A stretch of 37,020 bases of DNA from the NCBI GenBank assembly GCA_024686085.1, contig JAIBDT010000023.1:1-37020 (forward strand). Direction: 5' to 3'. The DNA is from Loktanella sp. (lineage in GTDB: Bacteria > Pseudomonadota > Alphaproteobacteria > Rhodobacterales > Rhodobacteraceae). Positions 18,190 to 27,390 of the stretch are shown one piece after another; the stretch's first letter is position 1, and the number at the start of each line of letters is the position of its first letter. The position numbers and the translations under genes were made by a program. A model generated the notes under the pieces. It saw only the letters and a list, made by a program, of their open reading frames with translations. It was not told where the DNA came from and did not search any database.

Positions 18190-19052
18190 CCGCTACCCGC
18201 CGCCACCGCGCCTTGCCGCGTGATCCCGCGCCGAGCAAATGGAAATACAAGTATCAGCGCATGATGCTGACACCTGGTGTGCGTGGTATGTTGCGCGTTG
18301 GCGTGCCCTTGGCGTTGGTCGGAATCATTGCGGTCAGCTGGTACAGCCACGAAGAAAACCGCGTTGCGACCGTCGCCAAGTGGGAAGAGTTGAAAGACAA
18401 AGTTCAGCAGCGCCCAGAGTTTATGATTTCGGAAATGGCAGTGACGGGAACCGATGAAAGTTTGTCCGCACAAGTATTGTCAGCTTTGCCAATGACATTT
18501 CCTGTCTCATCGTTCGAGTTGGACCTCGAGGCGATGCGCAAAGCGGTCGAAGTCTTGGACGGTGTGCGGTCTGCGCGCGTTCGTCTTGGCGACGCGGGCA
18601 CCTTACAGATTGATGTTAATCCGCGCGTCCCCGTTGCGCTTTGGCGTGATGGTGAAACTTTGCGTCTTATCGACGAAGAGGGTGTATTTGCCGGATTTGC
18701 AGCTGCCCGTGCCGAACGATTGGATTTGCCACTGATTGCGGGGGACGGCGCACAAGAGCATATCGCCGAAGCTTTGTCGCTTTATCGTGATGCAAAGCCT
18801 TTGCATGACCGTCTGCGCGGACTTGTCCGTATGGGTGAGCGCCGCTGGGACGTCGTTCTTGATCGTGACCAGCGTATCATGTTGCCAGCCGATGGGCCTG
18901 TGGCTGCACTAGACCGTGTGATTGTCTTGCAGCAAGCCAATGATTTGCTAGACCGCGATGTGGCCGTCGTTGATATGCGCAACGCGGATCGACCGACATT
19001 AAGAATGAATAAAGAAGCGGCCGACGCCTTGCGTCGCGTCAGCTCAGATTGA
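18177..19052 (+). CDS. ftsQ: Cell division protein FtsQ
   Basis: FtsQ is the bitopic scaffold of the FtsQLB complex. The layout is right: a basic cytoplasmic tail of about 38 residues, one membrane segment at about 39-56 (VGVPLALVGIIAVSWY), a POTRA domain beginning near residue 75 (FMISEMAVTGTDE) and the beta domain with VNPRVPVALWRDGETLRLIDEEGVF. It has 291 residues. ATG 18177 is supported by GGTGGAGGA at 18162-18170 within the ddl end. ftsA follows after 13 bases. Confidence 0.93.
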   Translation: MRPLTATRRHRALPRDPAPSKWKYKYQRMMLTPGVRGMLRVGVPLALVGIIAVSWYSHEENRVATVAKWEELKDKVQQRPEFMISEMAVTGTDESLSAQVLSALPMTFPVSSFELDLEAMRKAVEVLDGVRSARVRLGDAGTLQIDVNPRVPVALWRDGETLRLIDEEGVFAGFAAARAERLDLPLIAGDGAQEHIAEALSLYRDAKPLHDRLRGLVRMGERRWDVVLDRDQRIMLPADGPVAALDRVIVLQQANDLLDRDVAVVDMRNADRPTLRMNKEAADALRRVSSD

Positions 19053-19065
19053 GGACGAGTTAACG

Positions 19066-20400
19066 ATGGGCGACCTATACGATAGCCAACGGGCCATGCG
19101 GAATATGCGCAAAGCAGCGATGCAGCGCGGTGTGATTGCAATTCTGGATATTGGGACAAGCAAAATTGCGTGCCTTGTTCTGCGTTTTGACGGACCGGAA
19201 TCTTTCCGTGCTGCCGATGGGGTCGGTTCATTGGCGGGTCAGTCATCATTCCGTGTCATCGGTGCCGCAACAACACGTTCGCGCGGCGTGAAGTTCGGCG
19301 AAGTCGATGCAATGCAAGAAACAGAGCGTGCGATCCGCACGGCCGTTCAGGCGGCCCAAAAGATGGCGAATGTCCGTGTTGACCACGTGATTGCCTGTAT
19401 TTCTGGAGGACGACCCAAGTCCTATGGCCTTGATGGCGCCGTTGATATTGAAAACGGTCTGGTCACCGATGGCGACATCGGTCGCGTGATGGCGGCCTGT
19501 GAAGTACCTGACTACGGCGCAGAACGTGATGTCTTGCACGCGCAGCCAGTGAATTTCGCGCTTGATCATCGGTCTGGTATGGCTGACCCGCGCGGGCAGA
19601 TCGGCAACCAGCTGACAACAGACATGCACATGCTGACCGTTGATAGTATTGCGCTGCAGAATATTTTCTTCTGTATCAAACGCTGTGATTTGGAATTGGC
19701 AGGGATTGCGTCGAGCGCTTATGCGTCGGGGATTTCGTCTTTGGTTGAGGACGAGCAAGAACTTGGTGCTGCCTGCATCGACTTTGGCGGTGGCTCGACG
19801 GGCATCTCAGTCTTTATGAAAAAGCACATGATCTATGCTGATGCGGTGCGCATGGGCGGGGATCACGTGACATCCGACATCTCTATGGGCTTATCGGTTC
19901 CGATGGCGACGGCTGAGCGGATCAAGACATTCTACGGCGGCGTCGTGGCCACTGGCATGGATGACCGCGAGATGATCGAGATCGGTGGCGACACCGGTGA
20001 CTATGAGCACGATCGTCGCACCGTGTCGCGCGCCGAATTGATTGGCATCATGCGGCCGCGTGTTGAGGAAATTCTGGAAGAGGTTCGCGTCCGTTTGGAC
20101 GCCGCTGGGTTTGAGCATTTGCCAAGCCAGCAGATCGTTTTGACGGGTGGCGCAAGCCAGATTCCGGGGCTAGATGGATTGGCAAGCAAGATTCTTGGCC
20201 AGCAGGTGCGCCTTGGTCGTCCGTTGCGCGTTCAGGGTCTGCCGCAGGCCGCAATTGGCCCTGCGTTTTCGGGCGCTGTCGGGCTGACATTGTTCGCAGC
20301 ACACCCTCAGGACGAGTGGTGGGATTTCGAGATTCCTGCGGATGCACATCCAGCACGGTCGCTGAAAAGGGCCGTTCGCTGGTTTAAGGACAACTGGTAA
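19066..20400 (+). CDS. ftsA: Cell division protein FtsA
   Basis: FtsA is the actin-like ATPase that anchors FtsZ filaments to the membrane. The phosphate-1 motif is AILDIGTSKIACLV, the phosphate-2 motif is CIDFGGGSTGISVF, and the adenosine motif is VLTGGASQIPGL. The last residues, SLKRAVRWFKDNW, form the amphipathic membrane-targeting helix expected for FtsA. It has 444 residues; an N-terminal extension of about 20 residues precedes the conserved start, as in other alphaproteobacteria. ftsZ follows after 174 bases. Confidence 0.97.
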   Translation: MGDLYDSQRAMRNMRKAAMQRGVIAILDIGTSKIACLVLRFDGPESFRAADGVGSLAGQSSFRVIGAATTRSRGVKFGEVDAMQETERAIRTAVQAAQKMANVRVDHVIACISGGRPKSYGLDGAVDIENGLVTDGDIGRVMAACEVPDYGAERDVLHAQPVNFALDHRSGMADPRGQIGNQLTTDMHMLTVDSIALQNIFFCIKRCDLELAGIASSAYASGISSLVEDEQELGAACIDFGGGSTGISVFMKKHMIYADAVRMGGDHVTSDISMGLSVPMATAERIKTFYGGVVATGMDDREMIEIGGDTGDYEHDRRTVSRAELIGIMRPRVEEILEEVRVRLDAAGFEHLPSQQIVLTGGASQIPGLDGLASKILGQQVRLGRPLRVQGLPQAAIGPAFSGAVGLTLFAAHPQDEWWDFEIPADAHPARSLKRAVRWFKDNW

Positions 20401-20574
20401 TACGCAAGATATTGCCTATTCGTCCAAATCGAGCGGAAATCGTACTTAATTCACCCATATTTGGTGTCTGATTTGCGATTTATGCGTGACCTGACAGGGC
20501 GAAGTGTCTAAGATCGGCCCTAATTTGATACGAACGCTCGGTGGGACGGGCCAAAAAAACAGGCGGACATAGCG
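20401..20574 (+). promoter_or_regulatory. ftsA-ftsZ intergenic region
   Basis: This 174-base gap is unusually long for the cluster and probably carries a separate ftsZ promoter, as is common for ftsZ. It contains TTAATTC at 20447-20453 and AT-rich stretches, but I cannot place a convincing -35/-10 pair. No strong hairpin or T-run suggests a terminator for ftsA, so read-through from ftsA is likely. Confidence 0.35.
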
Positions 20575-22170
20575 ATGACATTGAACCTCTCCATTCCAGG
20601 TCAGGACGAACTGAAGCCCCGCATCACCGTATTTGGTGTAGGTGGTGCTGGTGGTAACGCGGTCAATAACATGATCGAAAAAGAGCTGGATGGGGTCGAG
20701 TTTGTCGTTGCCAATACAGACGCACAAGCGCTGCAACATGCAAAGGCAAATGCACGCATTCAGATGGGCATCAAAGTCACTGAAGGCTTGGGCGCTGGTG
20801 CCCGTGCAACCGTTGGAGCAGCTGCCGCTGAAGAAAGCATCGAACAGATCGTTGACCACCTTGCTGGGGCACACATGTGCTTTATCACGGCTGGCATGGG
20901 CGGCGGCACTGGGACTGGTGCGGCCCCAATCATCGCACAAGCGGCGCGTGAACTTGGCGTTCTAACTGTTGGTGTTGTCACCAAGCCATTCCAGTTTGAG
21001 GGTGGCAAGCGCATGAAGCAAGCCGAGGAGGGCATCGAAGCCCTGCAAAAGGTTGTTGATACGCTGATCATCATTCCAAACCAGAACCTGTTCCGCTTGG
21101 CCAACGAGCGCACAACATTCACCGAAGCATTCCAGCTTGCTGATGATGTGCTGTACCAAGGTGTTAAGGGCGTGACTGACCTGATGGTCCGTCCAGGCCT
21201 AATCAACCTCGACTTTGCCGACGTTCGCGCCGTTATGGACGAAATGGGCAAGGCGATGATGGGCACAGGCGAGGCCGAGGGCGAAAACCGCGCTATCGAG
21301 GCTGCCGAGAAGGCGATTGCAAACCCACTGCTCGACGAGATTTCTCTCGAAGGCGCACGTGGCGTGTTGATCAACATCACGGGTGGCTACGACCTGACAT
21401 TGTTCGAACTCGACGAAGCTGCGAACAAAATTCGCGAAAAGGTCGACCCAGAAGCCAACATTATCGTGGGTTCCACGCTGGATACAGCCATGGAAGGGAA
21501 GATGCGCGTTTCTGTGGTTGCCACCGGTATCGATGCTGCTGTCAAGCGTGACGAAATGCCGTTGCCACGCCGGTCTATGGCTGCTCCTTTGAAGCCGCAG
21601 CCTGCGGTTGAAAAAGCGACAGTATCCGAGCCAACACCAGCGCCACAGCCGGTTGCTGCACGCGTTGCACCTGCGGCACCTGTTGCGGCAGAAGCGTCTC
21701 CAACTCTGTTCGAAGGCATGGACGACGAGCGCCGCGTAGAGCCGATGGAAGATGACTTCGCCGATATCCACGAGGCATTGGCCGAAGACGATAGTAATGA
21801 TCTGCCACCACCAGCATACACGCCACGTCGTGAGCCTGAGCTGGAAGCAGTCGAAACTTTTGTTGCACCACGCGCGCCAAGCGCTGGCACGCCATCGCCA
21901 GAAGCACTTGCACGTTTGCAAGCGGCTGTCAGCAAAGCGCCAAACCAACAGCAACGTGCACCGCAAGCACCCGCTGCGTCTGAGGGGGATCGCCCACGCT
22001 TTGGGATCAATTCGTTGATCAACCGCATGACAGGGTCCGGTGTCGAGGCGCAGCAACCAAGCCGCGCACAGCCACAGGTAACGGCATTGCGCGAAGAGTC
22101 AGCGCCACAAGCTGACCCAGAGCAAGAGCGTATCGAGATTCCTGCGTTCCTGCGTCGCCAAGCAAACTAA
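20575..22170 (+). CDS. ftsZ: Cell division protein FtsZ
   Basis: FtsZ is the tubulin-like GTPase that forms the division ring. [13 protein letters not shown] (residues 21-33) and the tubulin signature GGGTGTG (109-115) bind [14 protein letters not shown] contains the T7 loop region. The globular core ends near residue 320. It is followed by a long linker of about 190 residues rich in proline, alanine and glutamine, as in other alphaproteobacteria, and by the conserved C-terminal peptide [12 protein letters not shown] (520-531) that binds FtsA and other partners. The length of 531 is long compared with E. coli but usual for this class. It ends in a clear terminator. Confidence 0.98.
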   Translation: MTLNLSIPGQDELKPRITVFGVGGAGGNAVNNMIEKELDGVEFVVANTDAQALQHAKANARIQMGIKVTEGLGAGARATVGAAAAEESIEQIVDHLAGAHMCFITAGMGGGTGTGAAPIIAQAARELGVLTVGVVTKPFQFEGGKRMKQAEEGIEALQKVVDTLIIIPNQNLFRLANERTTFTEAFQLADDVLYQGVKGVTDLMVRPGLINLDFADVRAVMDEMGKAMMGTGEAEGENRAIEAAEKAIANPLLDEISLEGARGVLINITGGYDLTLFELDEAANKIREKVDPEANIIVGSTLDTAMEGKMRVSVVATGIDAAVKRDEMPLPRRSMAAPLKPQPAVEKATVSEPTPAPQPVAARVAPAAPVAAEASPTLFEGMDDERRVEPMEDDFADIHEALAEDDSNDLPPPAYTPRREPELEAVETFVAPRAPSAGTPSPEALARLQAAVSKAPNQQQRAPQAPAASEGDRPRFGINSLINRMTGSGVEAQQPSRAQPQVTALREESAPQADPEQERIEIPAFLRRQAN

Positions 22171-22210
22171 GCGTTTCGCGTCAGTCGTGACGCTACGGAA
22201 TATCGAGATC

Positions 22211-22241
22211 GGCCACCCAGTTGGGTGGCCTTTTTCGTTTT
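22211..22241 (+). terminator. Intrinsic terminator after ftsZ
   Basis: GGCCACCC (22211-22218) pairs perfectly with GGGTGGCC (22223-22230) across the loop AGTT, followed by TTTTTCGTTTT. The 8-base GC-rich stem plus T-run is a textbook Rho-independent terminator. It separates ftsZ from lpxC. Confidence 0.88.
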
Positions 22242-22298
22242 AATTCAAAGCTTTAACAGAGAAATTTCGGCATGTTTCAGACCGTTGCAATCTGTGAG

Positions 22299-22327
22299 TT
22301 GAGCCAAGCGCATAGGGGACTTAGATA
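22299..22327 (+). promoter_or_regulatory. Possible lpxC promoter
   Basis: TTGAGC (22299-22304) and TAGATA (22322-22327) have a 17-base spacer, and lie behind the ftsZ terminator, about 35 bases before the lpxC ATG. The -35 matches well, the -10 only in part. Because a terminator precedes lpxC, some promoter is needed in this stretch. Confidence 0.35.
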
Positions 22328-22360
22328 CTGGTCAAGAAATGATGAATCAGCCCGGGGCGG

Positions 22361-23287
22361 ATGAACGTGCAGACGACATTAAAATCGATAGTCAGTTTTG
22401 ACGGGACAGGCCTACACACAGGCCAGCCCGCCAAATTGGTATTGCGCCCCGCACCTGCCAACACAGGCATTGTGTTTCGGCGGATTGATGTCACGGGCCC
22501 CGGTAACCTGCTGCCTGCCAAATGGGATCACGTTGTTGTATCCCCGCTGAATACATGTTTGACCAATCACGCAGAGGTGACCGTTTCCACAATCGAACAC
22601 CTGATGGCTGCTCTGGCGGGTACTGGCGTGCATAACGTCATGATTGATATCGACGGCCCCGAAGTGCCGATTATGGACGGTAGCGCTGCTGCGTTTGTGC
22701 GTGGCATTGTGCAAGCGGGACTGACACGTCACGCGGCACCATTATATGCGATCGAGATTCTGCGAGACGTATCCGTTGAAGATGGCTTAGCTGTGGCCAG
22801 CCTGTCGCCCGCGACGAGCTTGCAAATCGCGTTTGATATCGACTTTGCTGATGCGGCCATCGGCCATCAAGAAAAGACACTGAACATGGCAAACGGCGCT
22901 TTTGTGCGTGAACTGTGTGACAGTCGCACATTCTGCCGGAATTCTGACGTAGAATTGATGCGGGCAAATGGGCTGGCGCTTGGCGGCACTTTGGAAAATG
23001 CTGTCGTCGTGGATGGGGATAAAGTTCTTAGTCCTGGTGGTTTGCGTCACGCAGATGAAGCTGTGCGACACAAAATGCTGGACGCATTGGGTGATCTTTA
23101 TACGGCTGGTGCACCGATTTTGGGCCGATACAATGGCACGCGGGCAGGGCATGCGATGACCAACCGTTTGCTGCAAGCCTTGTTTGCAGACCCAACCGCA
23201 TGGCGGATGGTGCGTTGTGACGCAAAAATCGCGGCGCGTTTGCCAGGTGTGGGCGTGAGTAAAGCTGATCTTTTTGCCGTTGCGTGA
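22361..23287 (+). CDS. lpxC: UDP-3-O-acyl-N-acetylglucosamine deacetylase LpxC
   Basis: LpxC is the zinc deacetylase that commits UDP-GlcNAc to lipid A synthesis. Zinc ligands are visible at H80 (STIEHLMAAL), H237 and D241 (RHKMLDALGDL); E79 is the catalytic base position and H264 (RAGHAMTNRL) the conserved second histidine, one residue off E. coli numbering. It has 308 residues. ATG 22361 follows GGGGCGG. Its presence confirms a lipopolysaccharide-bearing outer membrane. It lies in the usual place after ftsZ. Confidence 0.97.
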   Translation: MNVQTTLKSIVSFDGTGLHTGQPAKLVLRPAPANTGIVFRRIDVTGPGNLLPAKWDHVVVSPLNTCLTNHAEVTVSTIEHLMAALAGTGVHNVMIDIDGPEVPIMDGSAAAFVRGIVQAGLTRHAAPLYAIEILRDVSVEDGLAVASLSPATSLQIAFDIDFADAAIGHQEKTLNMANGAFVRELCDSRTFCRNSDVELMRANGLALGGTLENAVVVDGDKVLSPGGLRHADEAVRHKMLDALGDLYTAGAPILGRYNGTRAGHAMTNRLLQALFADPTAWRMVRCDAKIAARLPGVGVSKADLFAVA

Positions 23288-23420
23288 CCAGAGTTTTGCT
23301 TAGGTTTCTATCTGAAGCTCAAAAGGCATTTTGCACCCGAATTTTCTATGCTAGACCGTAAAGCAATACGCTAGGCTCCCGTCGCCATCAGCGTGATAAT
23401 TGAGCTACGAGGCCCCGCGT

Positions 23421-24281
23421 ATGTCAGCACCGAAGTTTCAGATTGTACCAAAAACCGTCCGCTTGGCTGGCGTATTGGCATTTGGTCTGCTGATTGGCTG
23501 CGATAACTTTAATGATCCCGGCATGAATCCTGCATTATTAGAGCGCTATTCAGCCTCAGAAATCTTTGAGCGTGGCGAATATGAGCTAGAACGCGGCCAG
23601 CCTGACAATGCGGCGATGTTTTTTGGCGAAATCGAGCGCCTGTATCCCTACTCGGATTTTGCCAAGCGCGCGTTGATTATGCAGGCATATGCTTATCATA
23701 AAGACCGTGATTATCCCAATAGCCGTGCTGCCGCGCAGCGTTATGTCGATTTCTATCCTGCGTCCGAAGATGCGGCCTACGCGACTTATTTGCTGGCGCT
23801 GTCATACTACGACCAGATTGACGAAATCGGCCGCGACCAAGGCCTGACGTTCCAAGCGCTGCAAGCCCTTCGTGCCGTGATCGAACAGTATCCTGATACC
23901 GAATATGCACGGTCGTCAATTTTGAAATTTGACTTGGCGTTTGATCATTTGGCAGCCAAGGAAATGGAAATTGGCCGCTATTACCTTAAGCGCAAGCATT
24001 ACGCCGCTGCGGTGAACCGATTCCGTATTGTGGTTGAAGACTTCCAAACGACATCGCATACGGCGGAGGCCTTGCACCGACTGGTCGAAAGCTATTTGTC
24101 GCTTGGCCTGACGGAAGAAGCACAAACTGCGGGCGCAATTCTGGGTCTGAATTACCAGTCCACCGAGTGGTATCAGGACAGCTATGACCTACTGACGGGA
24201 CAAGGGTTGTCTATGTCGTCCGTTGGCGACAGCTGGCTTGCCTCGGTTTACCGCCAAGTGGTTCGTGGTGAGTGGCTTTGA
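23421..24281 (+). CDS. bamD: Outer membrane assembly lipoprotein BamD
   Basis: BamD is the essential TPR lipoprotein of the BAM complex that inserts outer membrane beta-barrels. The signal peptide ends in the lipobox LLIGC with C27 as the lipidated residue. The mature part consists of TPR-like helices: SASEIFERGEYELERGQPDNAAMFFGEIERLYPYSDF and following repeats match the BamD/YfiO pattern. It has 286 residues. ATG 23421 is preferred to an upstream in-frame TTG because it starts directly before the signal peptide and has GAGG at a usable distance. Confidence 0.93.
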   Translation: MSAPKFQIVPKTVRLAGVLAFGLLIGCDNFNDPGMNPALLERYSASEIFERGEYELERGQPDNAAMFFGEIERLYPYSDFAKRALIMQAYAYHKDRDYPNSRAAAQRYVDFYPASEDAAYATYLLALSYYDQIDEIGRDQGLTFQALQALRAVIEQYPDTEYARSSILKFDLAFDHLAAKEMEIGRYYLKRKHYAAAVNRFRIVVEDFQTTSHTAEALHRLVESYLSLGLTEEAQTAGAILGLNYQSTEWYQDSYDLLTGQGLSMSSVGDSWLASVYRQVVRGEWL

Positions 24282-24287
24282 TAGGGA

Positions 24288-24305
24288 GATGGGTTAAAAC
24301 CCATC
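24288..24305. repeat. Inverted repeat before recN
   Basis: GATGGGTT (24288-24295) and AACCCATC (24298-24305) are perfect reverse complements two bases apart. The repeat fills most of the 34-base gap between bamD and recN, 10 bases before the recN ATG. With so short a loop it is more likely a protein-binding palindrome than an RNA hairpin. I do not see a standard alphaproteobacterial LexA box here. Confidence 0.4.
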
Positions 24306-24315
24306 CTGCGCAGAT

Positions 24316-25968
24316 ATGCTTCGCCACATAGATATACGTGACATGCTTATTATTGATCGGCTGGAGCTTTCGTTTCAGCCGGGTCTGAATGTGCTGACTG
24401 GTGAGACCGGCGCAGGTAAGTCGATTCTTTTGGATAGTCTTGGTTTTGTACTGGGATGGCGTGGCCGTGCCGAATTGGTCCGCGCTGGTGCCGAGCAAGG
24501 TGAAGTGACTGCAGCTTTTGATTTACCCTCAGACCACGCGGGGCGTGCGGTTTTGAATGAGGCAGGCATCGAGGTTGAGGATGGCGAAGTAATTTTGCGC
24601 CGTATCAATACCCGCGACGGCCGCAAGACCGCATGGATCAATGATCGCCGTGTCAGTGGCGAAGTTTTGCGTAATCTATCGGAAACTTTGGTCGAACTGC
24701 ATGGCCAACATGATGATCGTGGGTTGCTCAATCCGCGGGGCCATCGATTGATGCTTGATACATTTGCTAGTCTTGAAGCGGACATCGAGAAGTGTCGCGG
24801 CGCATGGCGCGCATTGAGCGCTGCACAAAAGGCGCTGAATGCGGCCGAAGTGCGCGTCGCCGAAGCTCGCGCCGAAGAAGAGTATTTGCGCCATGCGGTG
24901 GGTGAATTGGATGCGCTGATGCCACTTGCGGGCGAAGAGGCAACACTGGATACACAGCGCCGATTGATGCAGGCCGCTGAGAAAATACGCGAAGATATAG
25001 TGAAAGCCCGCGAGGCGATTGGATTGCAGGGCGCCGAGGGCTCTGTGTCGGATGCTGTGCGCTGGTTGAACGGTGTTGCAGGTAAGGCCGAGGGTGGTTT
25101 GGATGGCGCTTTGGAGGCGCTAGAACGGGCCGCTTTAGCGCTTGATGAGGCACAGGGCGGCGTTGAAGAGTGTCTGGATCAGTTGTCGTTTAATCCGTCG
25201 GAATTGGAAGATGTCGAAGAACGCCTTTTCGCGATCCGTGGCTTGGCTCGAAAGCATAATGTGCTGGCTGATGACCTTGGGCCGTTTGCAGATGAGCTAC
25301 GGTCTCGATTGGGATTGCTCGATGGAAGTGCTAAAGAATTGAAGCACTTGCAGGGCGATGTTCAGACCGCTCAGGCGGCCTATGATGCGGGTGCTGCACG
25401 CCTGACTGCCGCACGCAAGGTGGCCGCAAAGAAGCTTGATAAGGCGATGGCGGCGGAGTTGGCACCGCTCAAAATGGAACGCGCGGTGTTTGTCACCGAG
25501 GTGGTTGAGGCCGACGCTGGACCTGACGGGCGCGACGCTGTGGCGTTTACCGTGGCCACGAACCCCGGTGCGCCTGCGGGGCCGATCAATAAGATCGCAT
25601 CGGGCGGAGAATTGTCGCGGTTCTTGCTGGCTTTGAAAGTGTGTTTGACTGCCACTGACGCGGGTCTGACGATGATTTTTGACGAGATTGACCGCGGTGT
25701 TGGGGGTGCGACGGCCGACGCTGTGGGCCGTCGTTTAGCGGACTTGGCTAAGGGCGGGCAGGTTTTGGTTGTGACGCATTCGCCGCAAGTGGCAGCCTTA
25801 GGCGGTCATCATTGGCGTGTTGAGAAGCGGCAGACGAAGACGGAAACGCTCTCGACTGTGACGCCGCTGGACGCGGATGCGCGGATCGACGAGATCGCGC
25901 GTATGCTGTCAGGTGATACGATCACCGAGGCGGCACGCGAGGCGGCGCGGGCATTGATGCCCTCTTAA
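24316..25968 (+). CDS. recN: DNA repair protein RecN
   Basis: RecN is an SMC-like ATPase used in double-strand break repair. Walker A GETGAGKS is at residues 29-36; a long, charged coiled-coil region with many A/E/K/R residues fills about 150-380; the ABC signature ASGGELSRFLLAL and Walker B MIFDEIDRGVGG follow, and a typical histidine switch VVTHSPQVAAL. It has 550 residues, normal for the family. Its TAA stop shares four bases (TTAA) with the stop of the converging gene. Confidence 0.96.
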   Translation: MLRHIDIRDMLIIDRLELSFQPGLNVLTGETGAGKSILLDSLGFVLGWRGRAELVRAGAEQGEVTAAFDLPSDHAGRAVLNEAGIEVEDGEVILRRINTRDGRKTAWINDRRVSGEVLRNLSETLVELHGQHDDRGLLNPRGHRLMLDTFASLEADIEKCRGAWRALSAAQKALNAAEVRVAEARAEEEYLRHAVGELDALMPLAGEEATLDTQRRLMQAAEKIREDIVKAREAIGLQGAEGSVSDAVRWLNGVAGKAEGGLDGALEALERAALALDEAQGGVEECLDQLSFNPSELEDVEERLFAIRGLARKHNVLADDLGPFADELRSRLGLLDGSAKELKHLQGDVQTAQAAYDAGAARLTAARKVAAKKLDKAMAAELAPLKMERAVFVTEVVEADAGPDGRDAVAFTVATNPGAPAGPINKIASGGELSRFLLALKVCLTATDAGLTMIFDEIDRGVGGATADAVGRRLADLAKGGQVLVVTHSPQVAALGGHHWRVEKRQTKTETLSTVTPLDADARIDEIARMLSGDTITEAAREAARALMPS

Positions 25969-27341
25969 TTTCTTGGCGGGACCAGCTTGTCCGGATTCAT
26001 GATATTCTGCGGATCGAGCGTGGTTTTGATGGCGCCCATGACGCCCCAAGCGGGGCCGTGTTCGGCCTCCATGTAGCCGCGTTTGCCCATTCCGACCCCA
26101 TGTTCGCCTGTGATTGTGCCGCCTAAGGCGAGGGCGCGTTTGGCCATGCGGGCGGCGAGGGCAACGGCGATGTCGCGCTCTTCGGGGATGTTTGGGTCGA
26201 TCAGAAGGGCCGCGTGGAAGTTGCCGTCGCCGACATGGCCGACGATCGGGCCGGGAATGCCAGAGGCGGCGATATCGGCTTTGGTTTCTAGCAGAGCCTC
26301 GGCCAGCCGCGAGATGGGGACACAGACGTCGGTGACGACCGCAACGGCCCCCTTGCGCGAGGCAAGCATGGCGTAATACGCTTCGTGGCGCATCTTCCAC
26401 AGGCGGTTGCGGTCCTCTAATTTCGCAGACCATTCAAAGCCTTGGGAGCCGTGCTCGGCAGCTATCTCGCCAAATGTGGCCGCGTCTTCGGCGACAGAGG
26501 CGTTGGTGCCGTGGAATTCGAGCAGCAGGTGCGGTGCATCGGCGAAACTGGCCCCAGAGTAGGCATTCACGGCGAGGGCCGCATCATTGTCGACAAGCTC
26601 GATCCTTGCGACTTGGATGCCCATTTGGATGGTCTCGATCACGGCGTTTACCGCCCCTTCGATGGTTTCAAAAGCGCAGATTGCCGACGAGATAGCCTGC
26701 GGTTGGCCTTGGAGCTTGAGGGTGATTTCGGTGATAATGCCAAGCGTGCCCTCTGATCCGACCATGAGCGCCGTGAGGTCGTAACCTGCGGAGGATTTGC
26801 GGGCGCGCGTGCCCGTGTGGATGATCTCGCCCGAGGCCAGAACCACGGTGAGCCCCATAACGTTATCGGCCATCGTGCCGTAACGGACGGATGTTGTGCC
26901 AGAGGCGCGGGTCGCGGTCATGCCGCCAAGGGACGCGTTGGCACCAGGATCCACTGGAAAGAAAAGCCCTGTGTCGCGTAAGTGAGTGTTCAACGCTTCG
27001 CGCGTCACGCCCGCCTGCACGGTGGCGTCCATATCTGCTAGGTTGACCTCTAGAATCGCGTTCATCCGTGACAGATCGACCGTTATCCCGCCACGCGGCG
27101 CAAGGCCGTGACCCTCTAACGATGTGCCTGTTCCCCAGGGAATGATCGGGCAATTATACTGGCTACAAATCTTGGCGATTTCTGCGACCTCTGGCGTTGA
27201 AACCGGATAAACCACCGCATCGGGGGGCATCGAGGCAAAGTGGCTTTCGGAATGCCCATGCAAATCCAAATCGGACTTGGACCGCGAAAGCCGATCCCCT
27301 AGAAGTGTAGACAGCGCGTCTATTGCGGATGTGATATTCAT
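25965..27341 (-). CDS. FAD-binding oxidase, D-lactate/glycolate dehydrogenase type
   Basis: A 458-residue flavoprotein of the GlcD/DLD family. The N-terminal PCMH-type FAD domain shows the family block IPWGTGTSLEGH and VDPGANASLGGMTATRASGT; the C-terminal FAD-linked oxidase domain has HVGDGNFHAALL with metal-binding histidines and GEHGVGMGKRGYM. Members oxidise D-lactate, glycolate or D-2-hydroxyglutarate and pass electrons to cytochrome c or the quinone pool. The closest general match is cytochrome-type D-lactate dehydrogenase, but the substrate cannot be fixed by eye. It is single here, without glcE/glcF. It diverges from the ClC gene across 49 bases. Confidence 0.88.
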   Translation of the reverse strand: MNITSAIDALSTLLGDRLSRSKSDLDLHGHSESHFASMPPDAVVYPVSTPEVAEIAKICSQYNCPIIPWGTGTSLEGHGLAPRGGITVDLSRMNAILEVNLADMDATVQAGVTREALNTHLRDTGLFFPVDPGANASLGGMTATRASGTTSVRYGTMADNVMGLTVVLASGEIIHTGTRARKSSAGYDLTALMVGSEGTLGIITEITLKLQGQPQAISSAICAFETIEGAVNAVIETIQMGIQVARIELVDNDAALAVNAYSGASFADAPHLLLEFHGTNASVAEDAATFGEIAAEHGSQGFEWSAKLEDRNRLWKMRHEAYYAMLASRKGAVAVVTDVCVPISRLAEALLETKADIAASGIPGPIVGHVGDGNFHAALLIDPNIPEERDIAVALAARMAKRALALGGTITGEHGVGMGKRGYMEAEHGPAWGVMGAIKTTLDPQNIMNPDKLVPPRN

Positions 27342-27390
27342 GTGGTGATCCTAGGATAAGGATCTACCCAAGACCAGAGGCGGAGAGCAA
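27342..27390. promoter_or_regulatory. Short divergent region with palindrome
   Basis: These 49 bases separate two divergent starts and hold the perfect palindrome ATCCTAGGAT (27348-27357), nested in GATCC (27347-27351) and GGATC (27360-27364). The promoters of both genes must overlap the neighbouring coding ends or this site, so one regulator bound here could affect both. Confidence 0.35.

Noticed and set aside
20401-20574. CtrA-binding site upstream of ftsZ
   Set aside because: TTAATTCACCCATAT has only one good half of TTAA-N7-TTAA.
21199-22056. 285-residue open frame antisense to ftsZ
   Set aside because: Cysteine, arginine and tryptophan rich translation opposite the repetitive ftsZ linker, typical of a shadow frame.
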